Shown: piece by piece, positions 12,719-19,971 of the stretch
How positions within the stretch are numbered: position 1 is the first letter of the stretch
Layout: every line of letters starts with the position of its first letter
DNA from: a virus
Strand: one strand, 5' to 3'
IMG/VR virus record: IMGVR_UViG_3300049427_000017
Coordinates: 1 to 39,526 of that record
Length of the DNA: 39,526 nucleotides
Notes under the pieces: generated by a model
What the model saw: the letters and a program-made list of their open reading frames with translations, nothing else
The model's database searches: none
What the model was told of the DNA's origin: nothing
Position numbers and translations under genes: made by a program

Positions 12719-13427
12719 AGGCGGTCATTTCGTAAAGTCTCCTGTCGTTCAAACGGTTCATGGGTCACCTGTAGAGGTCATTATGGATCACTGGAAGGTG
12801 TGTGTGTGCCTTGAGCAAGTCAAGACAGAAAGAATCATGAGAATGAGCCAAATAACACCGGCGTTTCGGAAAATGACGTTTGCAACGTTTAAAACAAATA
12901 ATCTACCGCCATCAATTGCAGGAGCCTACAGAAAATCAGCTATTTATTACAACTGTTTCGATGATATTCGGCAGACTCCTAACAATGGCATCACGCTAAT
13001 GGGACGGCCGGGGTGCGGAAAAACTCACCTTCTTGCAGCGATAACAAACGCCTTGCTGGATAAAGGCCAAGAAGTCCTATACGTACCATGGGTTGAAACG
13101 ATGGAAATGGTTAAGGACGACATGAGCAAAGATGATGTTAACAACAAGCGATTTGAAAAGATGCAAATGGTGGATCTGCTTTTCATCGACGACTTATTTA
13201 AACCGCCAACCGTTCCAAGCGCTTATGAGATTAAGAAATTATTTCAAATCATCAATTATCGCTATAAAGAGCGCATGCCAATCATGGTATCGACAGAACG
13301 CAACGAGGATTACCTGCTGAACTTAGACGAGGGCTTAGGCAGCCGAATTATTGAAATGTGCAAGGAGTTCCGCGTGGAGATACAGGGCGGTAGGGAGCTT
13401 AACTACAGGTTAAGGGAGGAAGGCTAG
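12552..13427 (+). CDS. DnaC-like helicase loader (AAA+ ATPase)
   Basis: 291 residues from GTG 12552, with GGAAGG about 9 nt upstream. The N-terminal helical segment MGELKQVGMIGLGEAIKQSR suits a helicase-binding region. Cys pairs near 50-53 and 84-86 suggest a zinc site. Walker A is GRPGCGKTH (about 151-159), Walker B LLFIDD (about 209-214), sensor 1 VSTERN. It overlaps the initiator gene by 167 nt in another frame. A shorter start at ATG 12684 (GGAAAG upstream) would remove the overlap and 44 residues. Confidence 0.85.
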   Translation: MGELKQVGMIGLGEAIKQSRLLEMLQRGLEHSKENQKSTEESGTMSLYRCQLCKDEGGHFVKSPVVQTVHGSPVEVIMDHWKVCVCLEQVKTERIMRMSQITPAFRKMTFATFKTNNLPPSIAGAYRKSAIYYNCFDDIRQTPNNGITLMGRPGCGKTHLLAAITNALLDKGQEVLYVPWVETMEMVKDDMSKDDVNNKRFEKMQMVDLLFIDDLFKPPTVPSAYEIKKLFQIINYRYKERMPIMVSTERNEDYLLNLDEGLGSRIIEMCKEFRVEIQGGRELNYRLREEG

Positions 13428-13428
13428 C

Positions 13429-13635
13429 ATGAAAGAGCCTAAAAGGTATTTATGTTATGAGTGCGGATATAAAAGTAGCAGATGCAAGGTTATACAGTTC
13501 TCTATGGTAGGATTTGCGGCTTGCTTCAAATGCCGCGGACGTGTGAAGGAAACAGATGAATGGCAGAGTTGGTATAAACAAAGTTATGAAAATTGGAGAG
13601 CATCGCAACGTGCAGTAAGGGAGGAAACAAAATGA
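13429..13635 (+). CDS. Zinc-ribbon protein
   Basis: 68 residues. CYEC and CFKC about 23 residues apart make a zinc ribbon; the C-terminus is helical and basic. Starts 1 nt after the loader stop, which contains GGGAGGAAGG. Its 3' end overlaps the next start by 4 nt. May assist the replication proteins upstream; unproven. Confidence 0.7.
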   Translation: MKEPKRYLCYECGYKSSRCKVIQFSMVGFAACFKCRGRVKETDEWQSWYKQSYENWRASQRAVREETK

Positions 13636-14018
13636 CATTAACAAGAGAGCAAGTGTTGGAGATGGATGCAGGTAGGGAGATGGACGTGTTGGTGATGGAG
13701 AAAATATTCAACGCCGAAAAAAGATACTACGGTGATGAAGAGGTTTGGTACCACCACGACAGTAACGGACTGCCTGATTATGAATGGTCGTTTCACAACA
13801 GCCCGTCAACCGACATATCAGCAGCGTGGGAAGTATTAGAACAATTCCCTCTTATGATTTGTGAAAGAGTCGAAATATTTGCCGGTCATGTAACTGTTAA
13901 CGCAACGATTTATCCAACGTCAGATAGTGAGAAGGCACACACAGCAACAGCGTCGAACGCGCCCTTAGCTATCTGTCGTGCAGCGCTACTAGCCGCATTG
14001 GAAGAGGAATCTGCATGA
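13632..14018 (+). CDS. Phage ABA-sandwich domain protein
   Basis: 128 residues from ATG 13632 after AGGGAGGAAACAAA. The opening MTLTREQVLEMDAGREMDVL followed by VMEKIF and later AICRAALLAALEE matches a widespread small phage protein family known as the phage ABA sandwich domain. Function unknown. Co-transcribed with replication genes. Confidence 0.7.
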   Translation: MTLTREQVLEMDAGREMDVLVMEKIFNAEKRYYGDEEVWYHHDSNGLPDYEWSFHNSPSTDISAAWEVLEQFPLMICERVEIFAGHVTVNATIYPTSDSEKAHTATASNAPLAICRAALLAALEEESA

Positions 14019-14149
14019 CCAAACACGACGACTACGAGCTATACGAAAAAGATTACAACGAATTTATACGCAGAGGGATGGAGGCTTTCGGTATGGAGGA
14101 GCATCCTGGGCGAGATGGATACAAACAAAAAGGGAGCGATGGAGAATGA
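14015..14149 (+). CDS. 44-residue hypothetical protein
   Basis: ATGA overlap at both ends with its neighbours. Acidic/tyrosine-rich start (MTKHDDYELYEKDYNEF) and Gly/Lys-rich tail. Unknown function. Confidence 0.55.
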   Translation: MTKHDDYELYEKDYNEFIRRGMEAFGMEEHPGRDGYKQKGSDGE

Positions 14150-14346
14150 GTGAGAATGTCATGCATTTCAAAATGGAAGAGTCGGGTAGATTAGTGGCTC
14201 TGTTTATGGCAAAGTCCGTAGAGGAAAAAGAAAAAACGATAGAAGAATTGAGAATTGAGTTTCCTGATGGAGTCGCTACACATATAACTGGTGGAGAATA
14301 TTACGAACTAATGGCCGAAGTGATGCCAGAAGAAAACACTTGGTAG
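14146..14346 (+). CDS. Hypothetical protein
   Basis: 66 residues, AAAAAGGGAGCGATGGAGA upstream of the ATG. Acidic, mixed alpha/beta (VALFMAKSVEEKEKTIEELR). Same AAAAAGGGAGCGATG leader as the next gene, suggesting duplicated start regions. Unknown function. Confidence 0.6.
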   Translation: MSENVMHFKMEESGRLVALFMAKSVEEKEKTIEELRIEFPDGVATHITGGEYYELMAEVMPEENTW

Positions 14347-14380
14347 GGCGTGAAGGACACAAAAAAGGGAGCGATGAGAG

Positions 14381-14707
14381 TTGGAACACATAGAGAGGGA
14401 AGCGTGGCTAGACTCATTGAAGGTAGGCGACAAAGTTTGCTATGAATCAAGGTGGAGAGGTTATGAAATCGATGAGATTGTGAAGATAACCCCGACAAAG
14501 CAAATTAAAACACAGGAAAATAGAACCTTCAAAAACGGATATTGCAAAATTGATTCATGGGAAAGTTATCGGTTGGAACCAGTAACAGAAGAAGTGACAA
14601 ACCGTATTCGTTTGAGCGGATTAAGATCAGATATATCAAACACGGATTTTAGTAAGTGCAGTCTAGAAACGTTGGAGCAAATAGCAAAAGTACTAGGGAT
14701 TGAGTGA
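14381..14707 (+). CDS. Hypothetical protein with SH3/KOW-like N-terminus
   Basis: 108 residues from TTG 14381; AAAAAAGGGAG ends 8 nt upstream. The first 65 residues (LKVGDKVCYESRWRGYEIDE, KITPTKQI) look like a small beta-barrel of SH3/KOW type. The remainder is helical and ends in a DUF-like SLETLEQIAKVLG. Unknown function. Confidence 0.6.
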   Translation: MEHIEREAWLDSLKVGDKVCYESRWRGYEIDEIVKITPTKQIKTQENRTFKNGYCKIDSWESYRLEPVTEEVTNRIRLSGLRSDISNTDFSKCSLETLEQIAKVLGIE

Positions 14708-14788
14708 AGTGTAGGCCGTACAGGGTCTTATAGGGTTGTATAGGATTTTAATAGTCGGAATATTGAAAATATTAAGGAGCTGATACCC

Positions 14789-14938
14789 ATGACAATGGAC
14801 AAACATACACGTACTAGCAGGCCTGTAGTCACGCCGTTCAAGAAAGTAAACAAGAAGCTGATGAGCAAAGAGGAAAGTGAAAGGCAGAAATCACCATATA
14901 GGCGTTACACAGTAGGGGGAGGGGATGACATTGCCTAG
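14789..14938 (+). CDS. 49-residue basic hypothetical protein
   Basis: ATG preceded by TTAAGGAGCTGATACCC. Thr/Arg/Lys-rich (MTMDKHTRTSRPVVTPFKK, KKLMSKEESERQKSP); probably disordered. Overlaps the YopX gene by 14 nt. The 81 bp upstream (14708-14788) hold two TATAGG repeats and an AATATT-GAA-AATATT inverted repeat but no gene. Confidence 0.5.
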   Translation: MTMDKHTRTSRPVVTPFKKVNKKLMSKEESERQKSPYRRYTVGGGDDIA

Positions 14939-15368
14939 GGAGATTAAGTTTCGGGCTTGGAACCCTGTTCGGAAAGAGATGTCATATAACTTTGAAGAAA
15001 TAAACATTAACGGGGACGACTTAATAGGCGAAGTGGACGGTGGAAAGATTCGAGTGAAGTACATGAAATCCTCAGGGCTTTGGGTAGATGCCCCATTGAT
15101 GCAATATACAGGATTAAAAGATGCGAAAGGAAATGAGATTTACGAAGATGATGTCATCGAAACAGAACAAATTAATTGGGCTGACAGCGGTGAGTATGGA
15201 GGAATGAAAGTTGTTAGGGGGCGAGTTGTTTGGTCGGGAAGTGGTTTTAGATTGCATCTTGAAAGTGGCGCTATGCCAGAGGTTAATATTGGAACGAACT
15301 ACCACGTTGTAAAAGGCAACATATACGAACACCCTCACCTTTTACCCAAGGAGGATGAACGGTCATGA
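14925..15368 (+). CDS. YopX-family protein
   Basis: 147 residues with the YopX signature: REIKFRAWNPVRKEM at the N-terminus, LMQYTGLKDAKGNEIYEDDV in the middle and VKGNIYEHPHLL at the end. These proteins, first seen in SPbeta, are common in Firmicute phages; their structure is a beta-barrel and their function is unknown. ATGA overlap with the ASCH gene. Confidence 0.9.
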   Translation: MTLPREIKFRAWNPVRKEMSYNFEEININGDDLIGEVDGGKIRVKYMKSSGLWVDAPLMQYTGLKDAKGNEIYEDDVIETEQINWADSGEYGGMKVVRGRVVWSGSGFRLHLESGAMPEVNIGTNYHVVKGNIYEHPHLLPKEDERS

Positions 15369-15715
15369 AAGGATTAGTCATCAAGTCGCCATGGGTTGAG
15401 AAGATCCTATCAGGTGAAAAAGTTTGGGAGATACGAGGTTCTAACACAAAGATTCGCGGAACAATCGCACTAATAAAAAGTGGTAGCGGAATGATATTTG
15501 GAACGGCGGTATTAACAAATTGTTTCCAAGTTACGCAAGAAGCAATGTATCAGGGATTTAAAAATCACCGCATAAGTGCAGATTATGATATCCCGTACAA
15601 AAAATGCTATGCGTGGGAGTTGAGTTCGCCAGTAATCTACCCTGAGCCAATACCTTATAGGCACCTACAAGGGGCGGTTATTTGGGTGAATTTGAAGGAG
15701 GAAGAACAAACATGA
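15365..15715 (+). CDS. ASCH-domain protein
   Basis: 116 residues. K-S-P-W-V-x-x-I-L-S-G-E-K-x-W-E-I-R, then T-K-I-R-G-T-I-A-L-I and W-E-L near the end match the ASCH beta-barrel fold, related to PUA domains and to RNA-binding and modified-nucleoside enzymes. AAGGAGG precedes the ATG. Possibly RNA binding or hydrolytic; substrate unknown. Confidence 0.8.
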   Translation: MKGLVIKSPWVEKILSGEKVWEIRGSNTKIRGTIALIKSGSGMIFGTAVLTNCFQVTQEAMYQGFKNHRISADYDIPYKKCYAWELSSPVIYPEPIPYRHLQGAVIWVNLKEEEQT

Positions 15716-16113
15716 TTATAACAATCGACATAACTCCAATGGGCGCGGTAAGGACTACACAACGCAGTAAATGGACTAATACTTATGCTCAACGATACAA
15801 AGCATATAAGAATCAGATCGGGTGGGCAGTCAGAGAACACATTAAGACCGCCATAGATGCCCCTGTAAGCGTTCGAATGCGATTTTACTACCCAATACCC
15901 AAATCATACTCCAAAGCGGATAAGGCGGCTGCTAGGGCTGGCACAAAGCGTCCTATAGTTAAGCCGGATATCGACAATGTCGTAAAAGGTTGTTTCGACG
16001 CTCTCAACGGAATCGCTTGGAAAGATGATAACCGAGTGGTAGAGGAATCCAGCAGCAAGTGGTATAGCGATCAGCCGCGCATAGAAATTGAAATCGAGGA
16101 GGTTGGAGCATGA
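15712..16113 (+). CDS. rusA: RusA-family Holliday junction resolvase
   Basis: 133 residues from ATG 15712 (AAGGAGGAAG upstream, ATGA overlap). Contains the RusA core KPDIDNVVKGCFDALNG (D86, D88) and KDDNRV (D105/D106), the acidic residues that bind metal in the family. It resolves four-way junctions made during recombination and replication. Works in the same pathway as the Rad52-like annealase at 8033. Length is typical. Confidence 0.9.
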   Translation: MIITIDITPMGAVRTTQRSKWTNTYAQRYKAYKNQIGWAVREHIKTAIDAPVSVRMRFYYPIPKSYSKADKAAARAGTKRPIVKPDIDNVVKGCFDALNGIAWKDDNRVVEESSSKWYSDQPRIEIEIEEVGA

Positions 16114-16304
16114 GTAAAAACGAACTCGTAGCAGAAAGAGATGCCTTACAACGCAAACTAGACTGGCTTGGGGTACGTTCAACGGGGTCGGATAGGATCG
16201 AAAATCGCATTCGAGAGATTAATAGATTACTAGGCTACTCTCAGGAACGTTATTTAAGGCGTGTGGCTGGTCGTGTAATCGCTTTGGAATACTCAAACGG
16301 ATAA
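16110..16304 (+). CDS. Hypothetical helical protein
   Basis: 64 residues, coupled to rusA by an ATGA overlap, with GAGGAGGTTGGAGC upstream. Two predicted helices, basic overall (RIENRIREINRLLGY). No recognised family. Confidence 0.65.
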   Translation: MSKNELVAERDALQRKLDWLGVRSTGSDRIENRIREINRLLGYSQERYLRRVAGRVIALEYSNG

Positions 16305-16391
16305 ACACAGGATAGAAAATCAGAAGCGTCAAGAGGGGCGTAGAGGAGCTTAACGACGGATAAGCCAAATCGTAGTGACAAGTACAGAACA

Positions 16392-16562
16392 GTGATTGAA
16401 AAAGAAGAGCGATTTTTTCGGTACATTGACGATGTAATTGATCACGTGGAGTGTGTTACAAGCATGGAAATTGATGCATCGGACCTGAAAATTAACTTGA
16501 GAGCATTAAACAAGTGGCAAGCAATGATACTCAGAGATGATTGCTTAATACAGCGAGTCTAA
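16392..16562 (+). CDS. Hypothetical protein with uncertain (possibly ACG) start
   Basis: From GTG 16392 it gives 56 residues (MIEKEERFFRYIDDVIDHVE...). GTG has no ribosome binding site. In the same frame, AGAGGAG (16342-16348) lies 4-7 nt before tandem ACG codons at 16353 and 16356, and the frame is open from there with plausible coding sequence (DKPNRSDKYRTV). Either translation begins at ACG or an ATG was lost by one transition. Helical protein, function unknown. Confidence 0.55.
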   Translation: MIEKEERFFRYIDDVIDHVECVTSMEIDASDLKINLRALNKWQAMILRDDCLIQRV

Positions 16563-16579
16563 ATTAGGAGGCAAAAACC

Positions 16580-16741
16580 ATGATAAACGGACCTGATTGG
16601 AAATTGATGTGGAACCTGTTGAAAAAGGATATTCCGCATATGGTAGTCGCTGGTGACATGATTCATTTATCGGATCTTGAACGAGCTATGGATGAGTTGG
16701 AAAGTGACGAGGAAGTCAAGAAATACGAGCAGGGATCATAA
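16580..16741 (+). CDS. 53-residue hypothetical protein
   Basis: ATG with AGGAGGCAAAAACC upstream. Helical and acidic (DWKLMWNLLKKDIPH, DLERAMDELESDEE). Unknown function. Confidence 0.6.
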   Translation: MINGPDWKLMWNLLKKDIPHMVVAGDMIHLSDLERAMDELESDEEVKKYEQGS

Positions 16742-16744
16742 CCC

Positions 16745-16918
16745 ATGATGTACGGCGAACGGTTGAAACGCAGGCGCAAAGCACGCGGACTCACTCAAAA
16801 GGCATTAGGAAAGCTGATAGGCGTATCCAGTAACTCTATAAGAATTTATGAGCAGTTTGAGAGAAAGCCAAACACTTATGTGGGGAATAAGATTGCGGAG
16901 TATTTGGGAGAGTTTTAA
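16745..16918 (+). CDS. Minimal XRE-family helix-turn-helix protein
   Basis: 57 residues: MMYGERLKRRRKARGLTQKA, then LGKLIGVSSNSIRIYEQFE, a clear Cro/CI helix-turn-helix in a rightward early context. It is shorter than usual and ends just after the fifth helix. A second in-frame ATG follows directly. Weak AGGGA upstream. Possibly a regulator of the middle/late genes. Confidence 0.7.
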   Translation: MMYGERLKRRRKARGLTQKALGKLIGVSSNSIRIYEQFERKPNTYVGNKIAEYLGEF

Positions 16919-16927
16919 GTATCTGAA

Positions 16928-16951
16928 TGAATACGGATGAACTTGAGGAGG
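16928..16951 (+). repeat. Repeated translation-initiation cassette (four copies)
   Basis: A segment starting TGAATACGGA and ending TGAGGAGG precedes the gene at 16958. Copies follow at 17074-17097 (22 of 24 bases identical), 17291-17313 and 17734-17756 (weaker, ending ATGGGAGG). Each lies just before a start codon; the last two are also preceded by GAACAC. Suggests tandem duplication of gene-start units. Confidence 0.55.
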
Positions 16952-16957
16952 TTTTGT

Positions 16958-17062
16958 ATGGGTAACTTGTTTGATATGGCGGGGTTTATGAGAGTGGTCT
17001 GCATTCTTGGTTCTCCGTTTCTGCTGTTAGGTATTTTTATAGGTTGGTTAATTTGGGGATGA
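16958..17062 (+). CDS. 34-residue single-pass membrane protein
   Basis: MGNLFDMAGFMRVVCILGSP followed by a very hydrophobic stretch (LLLGIFIGWLIW): one membrane segment occupying most of the protein. GAGGAGG lies 7 nt before the ATG, within repeat copy A. Unknown function. Confidence 0.6.
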   Translation: MGNLFDMAGFMRVVCILGSPFLLLGIFIGWLIWG

Positions 17063-17099
17063 TGGTCAGGCTTTGAATACGGAAGAACATGAGGAGGGA

Positions 17100-17279
17100 A
17101 TGAATTTGCCAACTGAAATGAAAATAATTTGCCCTTACTGCGGATACGACCATGAACAAGAGTTAGCCCAAGAATTAGATGCATGGGTTTCAGAAGAACC
17201 GTATCAGACTGAGTGTGTATGCGAGAAGAATATCACTGTTCATACGCATGTGACCTACTCATTTTCAGTCACAAAATAA
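17100..17279 (+). CDS. Zinc-ribbon protein
   Basis: 59 residues from ATG 17100. CPYCGYDHE and later CVCEKN suggest a metal site; the C-terminus is beta-like (HTHVTYSFSV). The start is ambiguous: GGAGG ends only 2 nt before ATG 17100 but 8 nt before in-frame TTG 17106. Function unknown. Confidence 0.6.
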   Translation: MNLPTEMKIICPYCGYDHEQELAQELDAWVSEEPYQTECVCEKNITVHTHVTYSFSVTK

Positions 17280-17320
17280 TGAACACAGGTTGAATACGCA
17301 AATACATGGGAGGAATTAAA

Positions 17321-17725
17321 ATGTTGAAGCTATCAGAATTGCCGGATGATGTAGAGATTGGGCAGGAGGAAGTTAATTGCAAATATACGGTCGCAGAACT
17401 TAAACGCGAAATAATGGAGTTGGGGGAGCCGCATCACGAATCTGCTAAATGGTTCACCATCAAACTTCACCGTTGGAAGCCTGATGCAGAAGGGATGCTG
17501 GATCGCTATTTTGAAAATGAAAACGATGAAATGTATGAAGGCTGGGATGATCGAGCTAAAGATTGTGTTACCGAGGATGTAGTCGATAAGATACAAGCTT
17601 TGCTGGATGAATGTTTTAAGAGTGATCATGCAACTGTGTACTGGACATTCGAGAAAGAGGTTGAGATCGATCTTCGACCACATCAAGCAAGCGTTACAAC
17701 AGGCCCGTTCGGTTTAGGAGAATGA
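17321..17725 (+). CDS. Conserved-looking phage hypothetical protein
   Basis: 134 residues from ATG 17321, after GGGAGGAATTAAA. Alpha/beta, acidic: LSELPDDVEIGQEEV, then KWFTIKLHRWKPDAEGMLDR and a C-terminal VEIDLRP. Resembles recurrent phage early proteins but I cannot name the family. Confidence 0.65.
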   Translation: MLKLSELPDDVEIGQEEVNCKYTVAELKREIMELGEPHHESAKWFTIKLHRWKPDAEGMLDRYFENENDEMYEGWDDRAKDCVTEDVVDKIQALLDECFKSDHATVYWTFEKEVEIDLRPHQASVTTGPFGLGE

Positions 17726-17763
17726 ACACCTACTGAATATTGAGATGTATGGGAGGTACTGAA

Positions 17764-17841
17764 GTGAGGGACCCGCCTGCATGTGATATGGATTTTTGTG
17801 ACATCATTAACGAGATGAATTATTTGTTAAAATCGCTGTAA
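17764..17841 (+). CDS. 25-residue possible micro-protein
   Basis: GTG 8 nt after GGGAGG in repeat copy D. MRDPPACDMDFCDIINEMNY and five more residues, with two Cys. Support is only the ribosome binding site and the shared cassette. Confidence 0.35.
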   Translation: MRDPPACDMDFCDIINEMNYLLKSL

Positions 17842-17887
17842 AGCCTTGTGGTCACTGGATTTATAGGTATTAATAGGAATGTATTTA

Positions 17888-17896
17888 TGGTATAAT
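17888..17896 (+). promoter_or_regulatory. Extended -10 promoter before HNH copy 2
   Basis: TGG-TATAAT at 17888-17896 is an extended -10 element; the -35 region is weak. It would give the HNH gene and downstream genes their own transcription. Confidence 0.5.
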
Positions 17897-17934
17897 AATA
17901 AGTAAGAATATGACTCTTTTGAGGAGGGGGAATA

Positions 17935-18444
17935 ATGAAAAACAGTTACGAAATACGAGGCGATACTGTAGCAATTTTCATTCACTCCAAAGGAGAAGTT
18001 TTGGAATGCTTAATTGATTTAAAAGATTTTGACAAGGTGAATTCGTACCCCAACACATGGTGCGCAATCAAAAGTCCTTTAACGGGAAGTCATTATGTGG
18101 TTGGTAAAGTTCAAGGTAAAAATAAGAGGGAAAATATCTATATTCACAGGCTTATAAAGAAAAATCATGGGAAACGCGTCATTGATCATCGGAATCATGA
18201 TTCACTGGATAACAGAAGAAAGAACCTTAGATATGCTACGTATTCTCAAAATACCCAAAATAAAAAGACCAATATCGGAAGAGGAGTTAGTGGGTGTAGA
18301 AATGTATCCCTGAACCAAGGGAAATGGGCCGTTTCTTGTCAAATCAATAAAAAGATGTATTACTTTGGCAGATATGATGAATTAGGTGAGGCGACAGTTG
18401 CGGCAAACAGGATGAGGAAGTTTTATATGCCATTCTCTAACTAA
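17935..18444 (+). CDS. HNH endonuclease with AP2-like domain (copy 2)
   Basis: 169 residues, colinear with copy 1 at 5629. N-terminal module SYEIRGDTVAIFIHSKGE; core IHRLIKK, then VIDHRNHDSLDNRRKNLRYA (catalytic His in IDH) and SQNTQNKK; C-terminal AP2-like part GCRNVSLNQGKWAVSCQI, YYFGRYDELGEA. Free-standing homing-nuclease architecture. GAGGAGGGGG precedes the ATG and it has its own promoter, as expected of a mobile gene. Confidence 0.85.
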   Translation: MKNSYEIRGDTVAIFIHSKGEVLECLIDLKDFDKVNSYPNTWCAIKSPLTGSHYVVGKVQGKNKRENIYIHRLIKKNHGKRVIDHRNHDSLDNRRKNLRYATYSQNTQNKKTNIGRGVSGCRNVSLNQGKWAVSCQINKKMYYFGRYDELGEATVAANRMRKFYMPFSN

Positions 18445-18470
18445 ATTAATATGATAATCGGAGGTTTCAC

Positions 18471-19478
18471 ATGAGCCAATTAGAGCAGGATATTAAAGCA
18501 CTGGAAGAAAGAGAAATCTACTACACCAACGAAATTGAAAGAATAGCTCAAACGGAACCATTGGATCAATATCAATACAGCGCGTTGAAGGGCGAACTGG
18601 AGACGGTGCAGGCAAAATTGGCCGTGCTGAGATCGGAACAAGCAGCAATCGACGCACAAACGGAATTGACGAATCAATTCGACAGCATCGAGGTGGCTGG
18701 AATACCTTTCGTGCTTCGGGAATTGGTAAAAGGTCCTGAAGAATATTCGATCGTATCAGCATACTTTCAAAAGTACGTTGGGGACATGGCACAACAGCAT
18801 GCTACGGTACTCGGCAGCTACAAATCACAGGTGGAGCAGCTTGAGGAAGAAGTGCAAGAACTCGAGAACACACGTAAATTAAGTTACGAACTTAGCGATA
18901 AACTTGCCGATATGGAAGCACGGCGCGATGCAGCGGCAGCAGAGTTACTTAACGCGCAAGAAGAAATCAAGCGTTTAACAGCAGACAACACCGCGCTCCG
19001 GACACAATTGGAATCTCAAGGGAAACCAGTAGCGACAAATCTTAACACTAACCTGGCAGAGATTGCACAAAAACTGCACGACAAAAAGCCGGCCATTTAT
19101 AACAAACGTTGGAAAATCAATGAGCGCGGGTTGGAAGTGCGGACACATTACACAGCTGAATTGGCTGAAACAAGCGAAACAATCGACATTCCGCTGCTCA
19201 ATATCGGACAATATCGGGAGCTCAACGAGGACGAGGCCGCACGATTTCGCGCCGAGCTGGAAAATCAAAAAGCTATTGAGGCCGCAAGAATGGCTGAAGA
19301 AGCTATGGCAAATATCTCACTGGTAGTACCGCAATTACCCTTTCAAGAAGAGTCAACCGCTGGACTGGATGAACACGGAACTGTACACGAAAGCAATGCG
19401 CCGGTTACTCGACAAGAGTTTGAAGAGCTCAAGCACGAAGTAGCTCAGATGAAACAGACATATAAAGTAGCAGTTTAA
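18471..19478 (+). CDS. Long coiled-coil phage protein
   Basis: 335 residues. Coiled coils at about 1-65 (LEQDIKALEEREIYY...) and 110-185 (EQLEEEVQELENTRKL...), a globular middle (about 70-105, GIPFVLRELVKG) and a second globular part (about 190-260, KINERGLEVRTHYTAELAE), then Ala/Glu-rich helix. No enzymatic motif. Such proteins often precede late regulators in phages of this type; role unknown. A short hairpin without a T-tract follows at about 19489-19508. Confidence 0.75.
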   Translation: MSQLEQDIKALEEREIYYTNEIERIAQTEPLDQYQYSALKGELETVQAKLAVLRSEQAAIDAQTELTNQFDSIEVAGIPFVLRELVKGPEEYSIVSAYFQKYVGDMAQQHATVLGSYKSQVEQLEEEVQELENTRKLSYELSDKLADMEARRDAAAAELLNAQEEIKRLTADNTALRTQLESQGKPVATNLNTNLAEIAQKLHDKKPAIYNKRWKINERGLEVRTHYTAELAETSETIDIPLLNIGQYRELNEDEAARFRAELENQKAIEAARMAEEAMANISLVVPQLPFQEESTAGLDEHGTVHESNAPVTRQEFEELKHEVAQMKQTYKVAV

Positions 19479-19525
19479 ACATACAAGGGCGCCTCTAACA
19501 GGGCGCTCAACAAAGGAGCATATAT

Positions 19526-19840
19526 ATGAACTTTGGAGAAGCGTTACAGGGATTGAAAGCAGGCGAGAAAGCCTTTAGAGCGGGATGGAATGGAAAAGGC
19601 ATGTTTATCTACTTGGTTAAAGGAACTGATGTACCATCATCAAGGTTGCGCGGCGAAGCTTTAGACCATGTTGGTTACCAAGGCGAGGGAGGAGATCCAG
19701 TTGTGACGATAAACTCTCACATTGACATGAAGGCGGCGGACGGATCAATCGTGGTCGGATGGCTAGCAAGTCAAACGGATATGTTAGCAGAGGATTGGTC
19801 AATTTATCAGAACAGTGGATCAACAGAAGACGATGAGTAG
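19526..19840 (+). CDS. DUF2829 protein, Tad2-type anti-Thoeris candidate
   Basis: 104 residues. The family signature is intact: MNFGEALQGLKAGEKAFRAG, then WNGKGMFIYLV, and near the C-terminus ADGSIVVGWLASQTDMLAED-W. DUF2829 includes Tad2, which sequesters the cyclic ADP-ribose isomer signal of Thoeris defence. Other members are uncharacterised, so function here is inferred from family. AAAGGAGCATATAT precedes the ATG. Placed at the end of the early operon. Confidence 0.85.
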   Translation: MNFGEALQGLKAGEKAFRAGWNGKGMFIYLVKGTDVPSSRLRGEALDHVGYQGEGGDPVVTINSHIDMKAADGSIVVGWLASQTDMLAEDWSIYQNSGSTEDDE

Positions 19841-19848
19841 GTGAGGAA

Positions 19849-19971
19849 ATGTTGGGATTCGATATCAAATGGTATATGTGGCCTGTCGTAATTCCTATGT
19901 TAATCATTGCGGTAATAAAGGAGATTAGACAGGAACGGAGGGAACAGCGTGAATCGAGAGAACGTAACTGA
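19849..19971 (+). CDS. 40-residue single-pass membrane protein
   Basis: GTGAGGAA before the ATG. A hydrophobic segment (WPVVIPMLIIAVI) is followed by a very basic/acidic Arg/Glu tail. Overlaps the late regulator by 23 nt. Unknown function. Confidence 0.55.
   Translation: MLGFDIKWYMWPVVIPMLIIAVIKEIRQERREQRESRERN

Noticed and set aside
14708-14788. TATAGG repeats and AATATT inverted repeat as a replication origin
   Set aside because: Only two or three irregular copies, no iteron array and no nearby initiator gene; insufficient for an origin call.
19489-19508. GGCGCC/GGCGCT hairpin after the coiled-coil gene
   Set aside because: Only six pairs and no T-tract, so not called a terminator.
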